This document shows, one piece after another, positions 16,501 through 24,011 of a DNA stretch of 64,000 nt. A program made the position numbers and the translations under genes. The notes under the pieces were generated by a model. That model was not told the DNA's origin. It ran no database searches and saw nothing but the letters and a program-made list of their open reading frames with translations. The stretch lies in assembly GCA_900550865.1 (NCBI GenBank), contig URTM01000011.1:16154-80153 (forward strand), in the 5' to 3' direction. Numbering within the stretch: position 1 is the stretch's first letter; each line of letters begins with the position of its first letter. The stretch is from an uncultured Dorea sp. (GTDB taxonomy: Bacteria; Bacillota; Clostridia; Lachnospirales; Lachnospiraceae).

Positions 16501-17541
16501 ATGGGAATCCAGCTTGGACTGACAGAATCCATCAGATGCCAGCTGCCACAGGGAACAGACGGAACAGGATACTGGAGACTGACAGTACGAGCACTTGGAT
16601 ATGAAGATTATACATATGACTTCCAGGCAACAGCAGAGAACATCGTAGCCAAAAAGAAACCGGCAACAGCAGAAGAGATCGCAGCACTGCAGGCAAAAGT
16701 AACAGAAGCAGAAGGACTGAACGAATCAGATTACACAGTCGACAGTTGGAAGAATCTGCAGACAGAGTTACAGGAATCCAAAAATCTGCTTGCAAAAGAA
16801 AATCCGACAGGAGCAGAAGTAACAGAGCAGACAACACACCTGACAGACGCACTCAACAATCTGGTAAAAGCAGAACAGCCAACACCAGAAGTTGACACAA
16901 CAAAGATTGCTGAGACAGTTGAGAAAGCCGAAGGCTTAAAAGAATCTGACTACACAGCAGAGAGCTGGGCAGCATTCCAGTCAGCACTTGCCAATGCAAA
17001 AGCTGTTATGGAAGCAAAAGAAAGCCAGGAAGCAGTCGATGCAGCAATGCAGTCTCTGAATGAGGCAATGAATGCACTTGTGAAGACAGGTACAGAAGAT
17101 CCGGTCAAGAAAGTTACAACAGATGCACTGGAAAAAGCAATCACAACAGCAGGTACATTAAAAGAAGCAGACTACACAGCAGACAGCTGGAAAGCACTTC
17201 AGACAGCACTTGCAAGCGCAAAGACAGCACTGGAAGAAAAGAAAGACCAGAGCACAGTTGATGCAGCAACAGATGCACTGAACAAAGCAATCAGCGCACT
17301 TGTGAAGAAAGATGCAGGAAGCCAGACAACAACTGGAACAAACAATACAACAGGATCAAACACTTCATCAGGAAAATCTGGAAGCACAGGATCTACATCT
17401 TCTTCAAAGAGCAGCAAAGCAGCCAAGACAGGCGATCCATCAAGCATGTTCGCATGGTTAGGACTTGCAGTAACTTCTCTCGGAGCTGGAATCGGTGGAT
17501 TCAAACTTAAGAGAAAGAAAAAAGACGAAGAAGAAATGTAA
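13567..17541 (+). CDS. Large wall-associated surface protein with FMN-binding domain and FIVAR repeats
   Basis: A 1324-residue exported protein, probably the outermost part of the flavin electron-transfer chain. It has a signal peptide (cleavage near AMA, about residue 31). The first domain (about 35-147) is FMN-binding-like and ends D125-V-V-S128-G-A-T131-RTS, a complete flavin site. A FIVAR module follows at 158-222. Two related modules then appear, one starting YLVMNVPYNQFYKAYN (about 228) with VDAVSTATTKK, the other starting YVYVGMTWSEYWANEG (about 716) with FDVVTRATAN; these look like an internal duplication. Between them are two repeats ending SSNYPDI and SDNYQDI. Three more FIVAR modules precede a Ser/Thr/Gly-rich stretch and a C terminus with KTGD, a hydrophobic segment and KLKRKKK: a sorting-signal layout lacking canonical LPxTG. 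The start follows AAGGAGG. Confidence 0.82.
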   Translation: MKKKEMKTKVMAVAMSATMAASICPAVPAMAVTKDQVAKDGTYTKTTHVARTQEDDEDENEWNEYDVQVALTVKDGKFSDITVTPENGYETENKIYFDKAFSGKKGIKIKLVGQSATESVISSWDVVSGATRTSNAVKEAALAAIQSAPEAGTAVTVDTTALEQSIKQAEALNESDYTAESWSALKTKLTAAKTAASEKKSQDAVDTAKKELDAAISNLKPAAKEAKYLVMNVPYNQFYKAYNLTDKAVWEVEDGVDAVSTATTKKFKGTTGLAKGTYNNGKYIMGVTIPVEVSAEDYAKLKTNLTENDDYYFTTLDKAPEAYSKLTVKEDGTYSFSKMSDATVTNNYLSVPAEKLKLNGGYGDYQITIDGLGTKTGLKVGENETKEYTLYGAILNTTFGKSYGMTSLENLWVGTKTSNVEIAWSIKEGQGLKRGHGAGDAFYQFADMNGATLSSVTLITDLGVIDVPCNVTLDKYYDGDLSGLKYSLKNDSDELEISGIPSDLKDVTVSVSGGLADKASVKNGKVALKEAPTAGTQYTITISSSNYPDITRKTSTPITDKQKDALQQLIEKAEKTTGYSENADLKEHVKEAQDMIANKEALSADAAELISELEEKIKATYPTADVTATLKGTELEVALNGVELKDLENPAYKLTYRNGRKESELTSGDLKDLKVTLDKEPTVGTNYTLTITSDNYQDIKTSVVAEAAVTDEYSYVYVGMTWSEYWANEGVYQAGNTESSSEQDSHEEYDKGGFDVVTRATANHGLHRGSFQCIATIYDTEGNTYKVASWNSSSELVLTDGSTVAFDSKNKLVNGKALDHYKVTGLKYVPVKVKTADLPSLKENYTVVENGGTLSGGYEEKELKAYTETANVTADTYGLKEAVKSGDGFTFTERKNEGTESGIKDQALKTATGVEPTVKDASGSYGEFLRVDINGNYGDLGSNMQAVTWTYYGNDSTYSTPLQTYGTKFAADNWMHKSMGIQLGLTESIRCQLPQGTDGTGYWRLTVRALGYEDYTYDFQATAENIVAKKKPATAEEIAALQAKVTEAEGLNESDYTVDSWKNLQTELQESKNLLAKENPTGAEVTEQTTHLTDALNNLVKAEQPTPEVDTTKIAETVEKAEGLKESDYTAESWAAFQSALANAKAVMEAKESQEAVDAAMQSLNEAMNALVKTGTEDPVKKVTTDALEKAITTAGTLKEADYTADSWKALQTALASAKTALEEKKDQSTVDAATDALNKAISALVKKDAGSQTTTGTNNTTGSNTSSGKSGSTGSTSSSKSSKAAKTGDPSSMFAWLGLAVTSLGAGIGGFKLKRKKKDEEEM

Positions 17542-17587
17542 TCATTTCTCATACTAAGCACTTTACTTAGTAAAATAAAAATGCCAT

Positions 17588-17625
17588 ACATTCTCTGAAA
17601 CGAAGAAAATCGTTTCAGAGAATGT
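17588..17625. terminator. Perfect 16-bp hairpin downstream of the surface-protein gene
   Basis: Arms 17588-17603 and 17610-17625 (core TTCTCTGAAACG / CGTTTCAGAGAA) are exact reverse complements around AGAAAA. No T run follows directly, so it may protect the mRNA 3' end rather than end transcription alone. Confidence 0.55.
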
Positions 17626-17634
17626 GAAAACATA

Positions 17635-17714
17635 AAAAAGAGCATTTACAGTATAAAGACATATTCGGAACTTTTAAAAGTGAAGAAGCGTTTTGTAGTG
17701 TGAATGCTCTTTTA
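17635..17714. terminator. Second, larger hairpin ahead of the two-component genes
   Basis: AAAAGAGCATT (17637-17647) pairs with AATGCTCTTTT (17703-17713). The 55-nt interior includes the palindrome ACTTTTAAAAGT. T residues after the second arm make a possible terminator for the upstream gene. Confidence 0.5.
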
Positions 17715-17751
17715 TTATCTGTATTTTTTTCACAAAGTCTACATAGTTCTC

Positions 17752-17760
17752 TGCTATAAT
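17752..17760 (+). promoter_or_regulatory. Extended -10 promoter of the two-component operon
   Basis: TGCTATAAT is an extended -10 element (TGn plus a perfect TATAAT), 58 bases before the regulator start. No good -35 hexamer is visible, as is common for extended -10 promoters. Confidence 0.5.
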
Positions 17761-17817
17761 AAATACAATCGAAGAAAAATATACCATGAACATATAATAA
17801 GAGGAGGGCAGGGTCTT

Positions 17818-18501
17818 ATGGATAAGATCAAGATATTAGTAGTAGATGATGAAAGCAGAATGCGGAAACTGGTGAAAGATTTCCTCGGAAGAGAAGGATA
17901 TCAGGTACTGGAAGCCGGAGACGGCATGGAAGCAATGGAAGTATTTTATGATGAAAAAGATATTGCACTGATCATTCTGGATGTGATGATGCCGAGAATG
18001 GACGGATGGCAAGTGTGCCGTGAAGTGCGCCAGTCATCGAAAGTACCGATCATCATGCTGACTGCAAGAGCAGAAGAGCGGGATGAATTACAGGGATTTG
18101 ATCTCGGTGTGGATGAATACATTTCCAAACCGTTTAGTCCGAAGATTCTGGTGGCCAGAGTCAATGCAATTTTAAGAAGAGCCAACGTATTAAGCGGTGG
18201 TGATGAGATTGATGCCGGAGGAATCGTGATCGATAAAGCAGCGCATCAGGTGAAGATTGAAGGCAAAGAGATTGAATTAAGCTTCAAAGAATTCGAACTG
18301 CTGTCATACTTTGTAGAGAATCAGGGCATTGCATTATCAAGAGAGAAGATACTGAATAATGTCTGGGATTATGATTATTTCGGAGATGCAAGAACCATTG
18401 ATACCCATGTAAAGAAATTAAGAAGTAAACTTGGAGAAAAAGGAAATTACATTAAGACGATCTGGGGTATGGGATACAAATTTGAGGTTGATAAAGCATG
18501 A
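17818..18501 (+). CDS. OmpR/PhoB-type response regulator
   Basis: A 227-residue DNA-binding response regulator. The receiver domain (1 to about 120) has the acidic pocket VVDDE (D10, D11), phosphorylation site D55 in LIILDVMMPRMDG, T82 and K104 in YISKPFSP. A winged-helix output domain (about 130-225) contains ELSFKEFELLSYFVENQG and the RTIDTHVKKLRSKLG recognition region. The start ATG 17818 follows GAGGAGGG; upstream in-frame codons cover the promoter and are not used. Its end overlaps the kinase start by four bases, so the two are co-translated. It directly follows the flavin/surface-protein locus and could control it, but no shared operator was found. Confidence 0.93.
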   Translation: MDKIKILVVDDESRMRKLVKDFLGREGYQVLEAGDGMEAMEVFYDEKDIALIILDVMMPRMDGWQVCREVRQSSKVPIIMLTARAEERDELQGFDLGVDEYISKPFSPKILVARVNAILRRANVLSGGDEIDAGGIVIDKAAHQVKIEGKEIELSFKEFELLSYFVENQGIALSREKILNNVWDYDYFGDARTIDTHVKKLRSKLGEKGNYIKTIWGMGYKFEVDKA

Positions 18502-20003
18502 AGATCATAAGTAAAGATAAGAAACTGAAGATAAAAAGTGTACATCATTCGATCAAGACACAGATGATCACATCCTTTGTGGGACTGTTGATATGTCTGG
18601 TCGTGACATTGATGTTCATCAACGGAAAATTTCTGGAGCCGTATTATATAAGTAAGAAGGAATCCCGTTTCATAGAACTTTATGAGAAATTAAATGATGT
18701 ATCAAATGAAGATAAATGGGACAGCGCAAAGAAGAATAATTCACTCATTCATTTCGCTGAAAAGAATAATATTTCTTATCTGGTAATTGAAAAGGATAAT
18801 GATGTACATACCAATGTGCATGACAAGAATATGCTGAAGAATCAGATGATGGGATATTTCCTGAATCAGGCACAGAAAGAAAGCCGGACACTGGATTCTA
18901 CGGATGTCTATCAGATCAATCAGTCCTGGGATCCGTGGAATCAGAGCTATTATGTTGACATGTGGGGAAGTCTGGACGACGGCAGCCAGTTCCTGCTTCG
19001 AAGTCCGGTGGAAAGTATGCGTGAGAGTGCATCGATATCCAATCGTTTCTTATTATATATAGGAAGTGTTCTGATTGTTGTGTCCATTCTTCTGATCTGG
19101 TATTTTTCAAAAAGGATCACAGATCCGATCCGGGAGCTTGCGAGATTATCTGATCGGATGGCAGATCTTGATTTCGATGCGAAATATACCAGCGGTGGAA
19201 GTAATGAGATCGGGGAACTGGGAGAGAACTTTAACCGGATGTCAGAGAAACTGGAAAGTACAATCTCGGAACTTAAAAAGGCTAACAATAGTCTGCAGAA
19301 AGACATCGAACAGAAAGACAAGCTGGAAAAGATGCGAAACGAATTCCTTGGAAATGTATCGCATGAGTTAAAGACACCGATCGCTCTGATCCAGGGCTAT
19401 GCAGAAGGGTTAAAAGAAGGTGTCAATGAAGATGCGGAGAGCCGGGAATTCTACTGTGATGTCATTATGGATGAGGCATCCAAGATGAACCAGATGGTCA
19501 AGAATCTGCTGACACTGAACCAGCTGGAATTTGGTGACGAAGATATCGTATTTGAACGATTTAATCTGACGGCACTGGTCAAAGGTGTTCTGCAGAGTAT
19601 GGAGATTATGGCGGATCAGGCAGGTGCTAAGATTATGTTTCATGCAGAAGAGGACATCTATGCATGGGCAGATGAGTTTAAAGTAGAGCAGGTTGTAAGA
19701 AATTATGTAAGTAATGCATGCCATCATGTCAGTGGTGATATGGTGATCGAAGTAAAGATGGTACAAAAAGACGGCAAGGTTAGAGTATCGGTATTCAACA
19801 CCGGAACTCCGATACCGGAAGCAGATGTGGCTCATATCTGGGATAAATTCTATAAAGTCGATAAAGCGCATACAAGAGAATATGGTGGTAACGGAATCGG
19901 CCTTTCAATCGTAAAAGCGATCATGAAGTCATTTAATCAGGATTATGGTGTGAAGAATTACGACAATGGTGTTGAATTCTGGTTCGAACTTGATGTACAA
20001 TAA
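18498..20003 (+). CDS. Sensor histidine kinase with extracellular sensor and HAMP domain
   Basis: A 501-residue membrane kinase, partner of the preceding regulator. Two membrane helices (about 24-41 and 184-203) enclose a 140-residue outside-facing sensor region, which I cannot assign to a named family. HAMP (about 203-256) and a coiled-coil linker lead to the HisKA domain, with the phospho-accepting H289 in GNVSHELKTP. The ATPase domain has the N box NYVSNACHH, a DxF/G-type region around VRVSVFNTGTPIPE and GGNGIGLSIVKA. All catalytic boxes look intact. The signal sensed is unknown; kinases of this architecture often watch the cell envelope. Confidence 0.92.
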   Translation: MKIISKDKKLKIKSVHHSIKTQMITSFVGLLICLVVTLMFINGKFLEPYYISKKESRFIELYEKLNDVSNEDKWDSAKKNNSLIHFAEKNNISYLVIEKDNDVHTNVHDKNMLKNQMMGYFLNQAQKESRTLDSTDVYQINQSWDPWNQSYYVDMWGSLDDGSQFLLRSPVESMRESASISNRFLLYIGSVLIVVSILLIWYFSKRITDPIRELARLSDRMADLDFDAKYTSGGSNEIGELGENFNRMSEKLESTISELKKANNSLQKDIEQKDKLEKMRNEFLGNVSHELKTPIALIQGYAEGLKEGVNEDAESREFYCDVIMDEASKMNQMVKNLLTLNQLEFGDEDIVFERFNLTALVKGVLQSMEIMADQAGAKIMFHAEEDIYAWADEFKVEQVVRNYVSNACHHVSGDMVIEVKMVQKDGKVRVSVFNTGTPIPEADVAHIWDKFYKVDKAHTREYGGNGIGLSIVKAIMKSFNQDYGVKNYDNGVEFWFELDVQ

Positions 20004-20052
20004 TATGTAATAATTTATTTTACACACCACACACGAAAGGCAGGACAACAAG

Positions 20053-20658
20053 ATGATTGCAATTATCGATTACGATGCGGGAAATATAAAGAGCGTGGAG
20101 AAAGCCATGCAGCTTCTGGGACAGGAAGTAACGATCACAAGAGACAGAGAGACGATCATGAATGCAGATAAGGTAATCCTTCCGGGAGTCGGAGCATTCG
20201 GAGATGCGATGGGTAAGCTCAGACAGTATGGACTGGATGAAGTGATCAGAGATGTAACGGCAAAGGGAACACCATTTCTTGGAATCTGCCTGGGACTGCA
20301 GTTATTATTTGAACGAAGTGATGAGACACCGGGAGTGGACGGTCTTGGAATCTTAAAAGGTGAGATCTTGCGAATCCCGGATCAGGAAGGACTGAAGATC
20401 CCGCATATGGGATGGAACTCCCTGAAATTCCAGAATAACGGAAGATTGTTCAAAGGCATTCCGGAAGATTCGTATGTATATTTTGTTCACTCTTATTATC
20501 TGAAAGCAGAAGATGAAGGAATCGTGACAGCTACGACAGAGTATAGCACACACATTCATGCTTCGGTAGAGCAGGGAAATGTATTTGCCTGCCAGTTCCA
20601 TCCGGAGAAGAGCAGTGACATCGGAATTCAGATATTAAAGAACTTTGTGGAATTATAA
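20053..20658 (+). CDS. hisH: Imidazole glycerol phosphate synthase, glutaminase subunit HisH
   Basis: Releases ammonia from glutamine for HisF in histidine biosynthesis. The 201-residue class-I amidotransferase shows the nucleophile Cys in GICLGLQLLFE, the oxyanion-side PGVGAFGDAM, and the His-Glu pair in CQFHPEKSS. It is followed 14 bases later by hisF, its obligate partner, but no other his genes are in the window, so the histidine pathway is split across the chromosome. No T-box or histidine leader was recognised upstream; the 50-base gap after the kinase gene suggests it may be read from the same transcript. Confidence 0.96.
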   Translation: MIAIIDYDAGNIKSVEKAMQLLGQEVTITRDRETIMNADKVILPGVGAFGDAMGKLRQYGLDEVIRDVTAKGTPFLGICLGLQLLFERSDETPGVDGLGILKGEILRIPDQEGLKIPHMGWNSLKFQNNGRLFKGIPEDSYVYFVHSYYLKAEDEGIVTATTEYSTHIHASVEQGNVFACQFHPEKSSDIGIQILKNFVEL

Positions 20659-20672
20659 GGGAGGACATTAGC

Positions 20673-21434
20673 ATGCATACAAAAAGAATCATTCCATGTC
20701 TGGATGTAAATAACGGAAGAGTTGTAAAAGGTGTGAATTTCGTATCGTTAAGAGATGCCGGAGATCCGGTTGAGATTGCAAAAGCTTATGATAAGGCGGG
20801 TGCAGATGAGCTGGTATTTTTGGATATTACAGCATCGTCAGATGCCAGAGGAACCGTGGTTGATATGGTTCGTAAAGTAGCGGAAAATGTATTCATTCCG
20901 TTTACCGTGGGTGGTGGAATCCGTACGGTAGATGATTTTAAAGCGTTATTAAGAGAAGGTGCGGATAAGATTTCCATCAATTCTTCTGCAATCAATACAC
21001 CGAACCTGATCTCTGAAGCAGCAGAGAAGTTCGGAAGCCAGTGTGTGGTTGTGGCGATCGATGCAAAGAAACGGGAAGATGGAAGCGGATGGAATATCTA
21101 TAAAAATGGCGGCCGTATCGATGTGGGAATTGATGCTGTAGAATGGGCAGCAAAAGTGGAAAAACTCGGTGCAGGCGAGATTCTTCTGACCAGTATGGAC
21201 TGTGACGGAACAAAAGCTGGTTATGATCTGGAACTTACGAGATCAATCGCAGAAGAAGTGAATATTCCAGTAATCGCATCCGGCGGAGCAGGTAATCTGG
21301 AACATTTCTATGATGCACTGATAGAAGGGAAAGCAGATGCAGCACTGGCAGCATCCTTATTCCACTACAAAGAGCTGGAGATCAAAGAAGTAAAAGAATA
21401 TTTAAGAGGAAAAGGTGTATCTGTCCGTCTGTAG
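20673..21434 (+). CDS. hisF: Imidazole glycerol phosphate synthase, cyclase subunit HisF
   Basis: Forms imidazole glycerol phosphate and AICAR from PRFAR and HisH-supplied ammonia. The 253-residue TIM barrel has the catalytic aspartates in CLDVNNGRVVKGVNF and TSMDCDGTKAGYD, and the phosphate-binding loops VGGGIRTVDD and ASGGAGNLEH. A GGGAGGACATTAGC stretch provides the binding site. It is co-directional with hisH, with a 14-base gap. Length and motifs are typical. Confidence 0.97.
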   Translation: MHTKRIIPCLDVNNGRVVKGVNFVSLRDAGDPVEIAKAYDKAGADELVFLDITASSDARGTVVDMVRKVAENVFIPFTVGGGIRTVDDFKALLREGADKISINSSAINTPNLISEAAEKFGSQCVVVAIDAKKREDGSGWNIYKNGGRIDVGIDAVEWAAKVEKLGAGEILLTSMDCDGTKAGYDLELTRSIAEEVNIPVIASGGAGNLEHFYDALIEGKADAALAASLFHYKELEIKEVKEYLRGKGVSVRL

Positions 21435-21488
21435 TTTGTAGTCTGCATGACAGCGTGGACAGAGGATAAAAAGGATAGTGTAAAGAAC

Positions 21489-22157
21489 ATGGCAGCAATC
21501 AATAATGACTGGCTGGAGGCTCTGAAAGGAGAGTTCAAAAAGCCATATTATAAAAAATTATTTGAGACAGTAAATGAAGAATACAGGACAAGGCAGATAT
21601 TCCCGCCGGCGGATGATATATTTAATGCATTTCATCTGACACCGCTGCATAGTGTGAAAGCGGTAATTCTGGGACAGGATCCATATCATAATGTGGGACA
21701 GGCACATGGACTCTGCTTTTCGGTAAAGAAAGGTGTGGATGTGCCGCCGTCGCTTGTGAATATATACAAAGAACTTCATGATGATCTGGGCTGTGCGATC
21801 CCGAATCACGGATGTCTGACAAAGTGGGCAGAACAGGGTGTACTGATGCTGAATACGGTATTAACCGTAAGGGCACACCAGGCGAATTCCCATAAGGATA
21901 TCGGATGGGAAGAATTTACTGATGCGGCGATCATGGCACTTAACAGTCAGGACCGCCCGATCGTGTTCATCTTATGGGGAGCACCGGCGCAGAGAAAGGC
22001 AAGGATGCTGAATAATCCAAAGCATCTGATCTTAAAAGCACCGCATCCAAGTCCGCTGTCTGCATACCGCGGATTCTTTGGAAGCAAACCGTTCAGCCAG
22101 ACGAATGATTATCTGAGAGCTCACGGGGTGGAGCCGATCGATTGGCAGATTGAATAA
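21489..22157 (+). CDS. ung: Uracil-DNA glycosylase
   Basis: Removes uracil from DNA at the start of base-excision repair. Family-1 motifs are complete: GQDPYHNVGQAHGLCFSV (water-activating Asp), the LLNT-like MLNTVLTV, and HPSPLSAYRGFFG (catalytic His and minor-groove loop). I prefer the ATG at 21489 (222 residues, the family's usual length) over an in-frame ATG at 21447, which has no binding site; AAGGAT lies 13-14 bases before the chosen start, so the start is only moderately sure. The gene follows hisF closely and may share its transcript. Confidence 0.93.
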   Translation: MAAINNDWLEALKGEFKKPYYKKLFETVNEEYRTRQIFPPADDIFNAFHLTPLHSVKAVILGQDPYHNVGQAHGLCFSVKKGVDVPPSLVNIYKELHDDLGCAIPNHGCLTKWAEQGVLMLNTVLTVRAHQANSHKDIGWEEFTDAAIMALNSQDRPIVFILWGAPAQRKARMLNNPKHLILKAPHPSPLSAYRGFFGSKPFSQTNDYLRAHGVEPIDWQIE

Positions 22158-22179
22158 ATGAGGAGAATATAGAAAAAGT

Positions 22180-22701
22180 ATGAAAAGAGTAAAAGCACTA
22201 CTTGCAATATTAAGTGCAGGTCTGTTACTGACCGCCTGTGGGAATCCTTCTAAAAAGGGCGTTGAATATCTGGAAAAAGGAGAATATGACCAGGCGATTG
22301 AACAATTCGAACAGGCAGTAGAAAAGAATAAGAATACCGGGGATGCCTGGCGGGGAATCGGCATTGCCGAATGGGAACAGAAAGATTATAAAGGCGCAAG
22401 AAATGCATTCAAGAAGGCCTTGGATAATGACGCTGAAAAGACGGGAACGATCTACAACCTGATCGGAAACTGTGACCTGAAGTTAGGAAAAGCGAAAGAA
22501 GCGTTGAACTATTATAATATTGGTCTGGAACAGGATGATGTCAGCAAGAAGCTGAAGAAAGAAATGAAATATAATATCATCGTTGCGTATGAGAAGATGG
22601 AAGACTGGGACAGTGCAGAAGTAAAGCTGGAAGAATACCTGGAAAGTTATCCGAACGACAAAGCAGCAAAAAAAGAAGCAGAATTTCTGGAGACACGATA
22701 A
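22180..22701 (+). CDS. TPR-repeat lipoprotein
   Basis: A 173-residue predicted lipoprotein: a basic start, hydrophobic core and lipobox LTAC with the lipidated cysteine at C20. The mature part consists of about four tetratricopeptide repeats, for example YLEKGEYDQAIEQFEQAVEK, AWRGIGIAEWEQKDYKGA and NLIGNCDLKLGKAKEALNYY, with the usual small/large hydrophobic spacing. Such proteins scaffold protein contacts on the outer face of the membrane; partners are unknown. GAGGAGA precedes the start by about 10 bases. The genes on either side (ung, hflX) give no functional hint. Confidence 0.8.
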   Translation: MKRVKALLAILSAGLLLTACGNPSKKGVEYLEKGEYDQAIEQFEQAVEKNKNTGDAWRGIGIAEWEQKDYKGARNAFKKALDNDAEKTGTIYNLIGNCDLKLGKAKEALNYYNIGLEQDDVSKKLKKEMKYNIIVAYEKMEDWDSAEVKLEEYLESYPNDKAAKKEAEFLETR

Positions 22702-22742
22702 CAGAGACAGGGTGGAAATAGAAAAGAAATATAATAGAAAAT

Positions 22743-24011
22743 ATGATAGAAATAAAAAATGAAACAGAAAAAGTAATCCTGGTGGGAGTTTCACTCTCAG
22801 ATCAGGATGATACAAAAGAGTCACTGGAAGAGTTAAAAGATCTGGTATCGACAGCGGGAGCCGAGACGGTAGGAATGGTGATCCAGAACCGGGAACAGCA
22901 GCATCCGGGGACCTATGTCGGAAAGGGAAAGATCGAAGAATTAAAAAGTATGATCTGGGGGCTGCGTGCAACAGGAATTGTATGCGATGATGAATTGTCT
23001 CCGGCGCAGATGAAGAACCTGCAGGATGAACTGGATGTAAAAGTCATGGACAGAACCCTGATCATTCTGGATATCTTTGCGGCGAGGGCATCGACCAGTG
23101 AAGGTAAGATACAGGTGGAGCTGGCACAGCTTAAGTATCAGCAGACCAGACTGACCGGCTGGGGAAGAGCAATGTCGAGACTGGGAGGCGGAATCGGAAC
23201 CAGAGGTCCGGGAGAAAAGAAGCTTGAGATGGACCGCCGTCTGATCAAAAGCCGGATCGCACAGTTGAACCGCGAATTAAAAGATGTCAAGAAACACCGG
23301 GAAGTGACCAGAGAGCAGAGAAGCAGAAGCCACATTCCGGTAGCTGCAATCGTAGGATATACAAATGCCGGGAAATCGACACTGTTAAATACACTGACTG
23401 GTGCAGGAATTCTTGCAGAAGATAAATTATTTGCAACTTTGGATCCGACAACAAGAGATCTGAAGCTGCCAAGCGGGCAGGAAATCCTGATGACGGATAC
23501 GGTTGGATTCATCAGAAAACTGCCGCATCATCTGATCGAAGCGTTCCGGAGCACACTCGAAGAGGCAAAATATGCGGATATTATTCTGCATGTAGTAGAT
23601 GCTTCAAATCCACAGATGGATGAGCAGATGTACACCGTATATGCGACACTGCAGAATCTTGGAGTGAAAGACAAGCCGGTGATCACCGTATTCAATAAGA
23701 TCGATCGGATGGAAGATACCTGGGTTCCGAGAGACCTGCGTGCGGACTATCATGTGAAGATCTCAGCAAAGACGGGAGAAGGAATTACAGAATTCCTTCA
23801 GTCCATAGAGGCTGTATTAAGAGAGCAGAAAGTGGAGATTGAGGCAGTATATCCATATAAAGAAGCAGGAAAGATCCAGCAGATCCGGAAATACGGGGAG
23901 CTGCAGGAGGAAGAATACCGGGAAGACGGTATCTTCGTAAGAGCTTTTGTTCCGGCAGAACTTTACGGACAGGTGCGTCCGGAAGGTGTTACGCCGAATA
24001 ACTGCTTATAA
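22743..24011 (+). CDS. hflX: GTPase HflX
   Basis: Ribosome-associated GTPase that splits stalled or heat-damaged 70S ribosomes. The 422-residue protein has the glycine-rich N-terminal HflX domain (for example YVGKGKIEEL and GWGRAMSRLGGGIGTRGPGE, the ATP-binding-like region) and a G domain with G1 GYTNAGKST, G3 DTVGF and G4 NKID. There is no C-terminal RNA-binding extension. The last 49 bases overlap the convergent AraC-type gene, so the two transcripts are antisense at their ends. Confidence 0.95.
   Translation: MIEIKNETEKVILVGVSLSDQDDTKESLEELKDLVSTAGAETVGMVIQNREQQHPGTYVGKGKIEELKSMIWGLRATGIVCDDELSPAQMKNLQDELDVKVMDRTLIILDIFAARASTSEGKIQVELAQLKYQQTRLTGWGRAMSRLGGGIGTRGPGEKKLEMDRRLIKSRIAQLNRELKDVKKHREVTREQRSRSHIPVAAIVGYTNAGKSTLLNTLTGAGILAEDKLFATLDPTTRDLKLPSGQEILMTDTVGFIRKLPHHLIEAFRSTLEEAKYADIILHVVDASNPQMDEQMYTVYATLQNLGVKDKPVITVFNKIDRMEDTWVPRDLRADYHVKISAKTGEGITEFLQSIEAVLREQKVEIEAVYPYKEAGKIQQIRKYGELQEEEYREDGIFVRAFVPAELYGQVRPEGVTPNNCL

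Noticed and set aside
17422..17541. Canonical LPxTG sortase signal in the surface protein
   Set aside because: The C terminus has KTGD, a hydrophobic stretch and basic tail, but no LPxTG; it is reported only as sorting-signal-like.
17704..17817. Longer start for the response regulator
   Set aside because: The extension spans the predicted promoter and adds a hydrophobic stretch never seen before a receiver domain.
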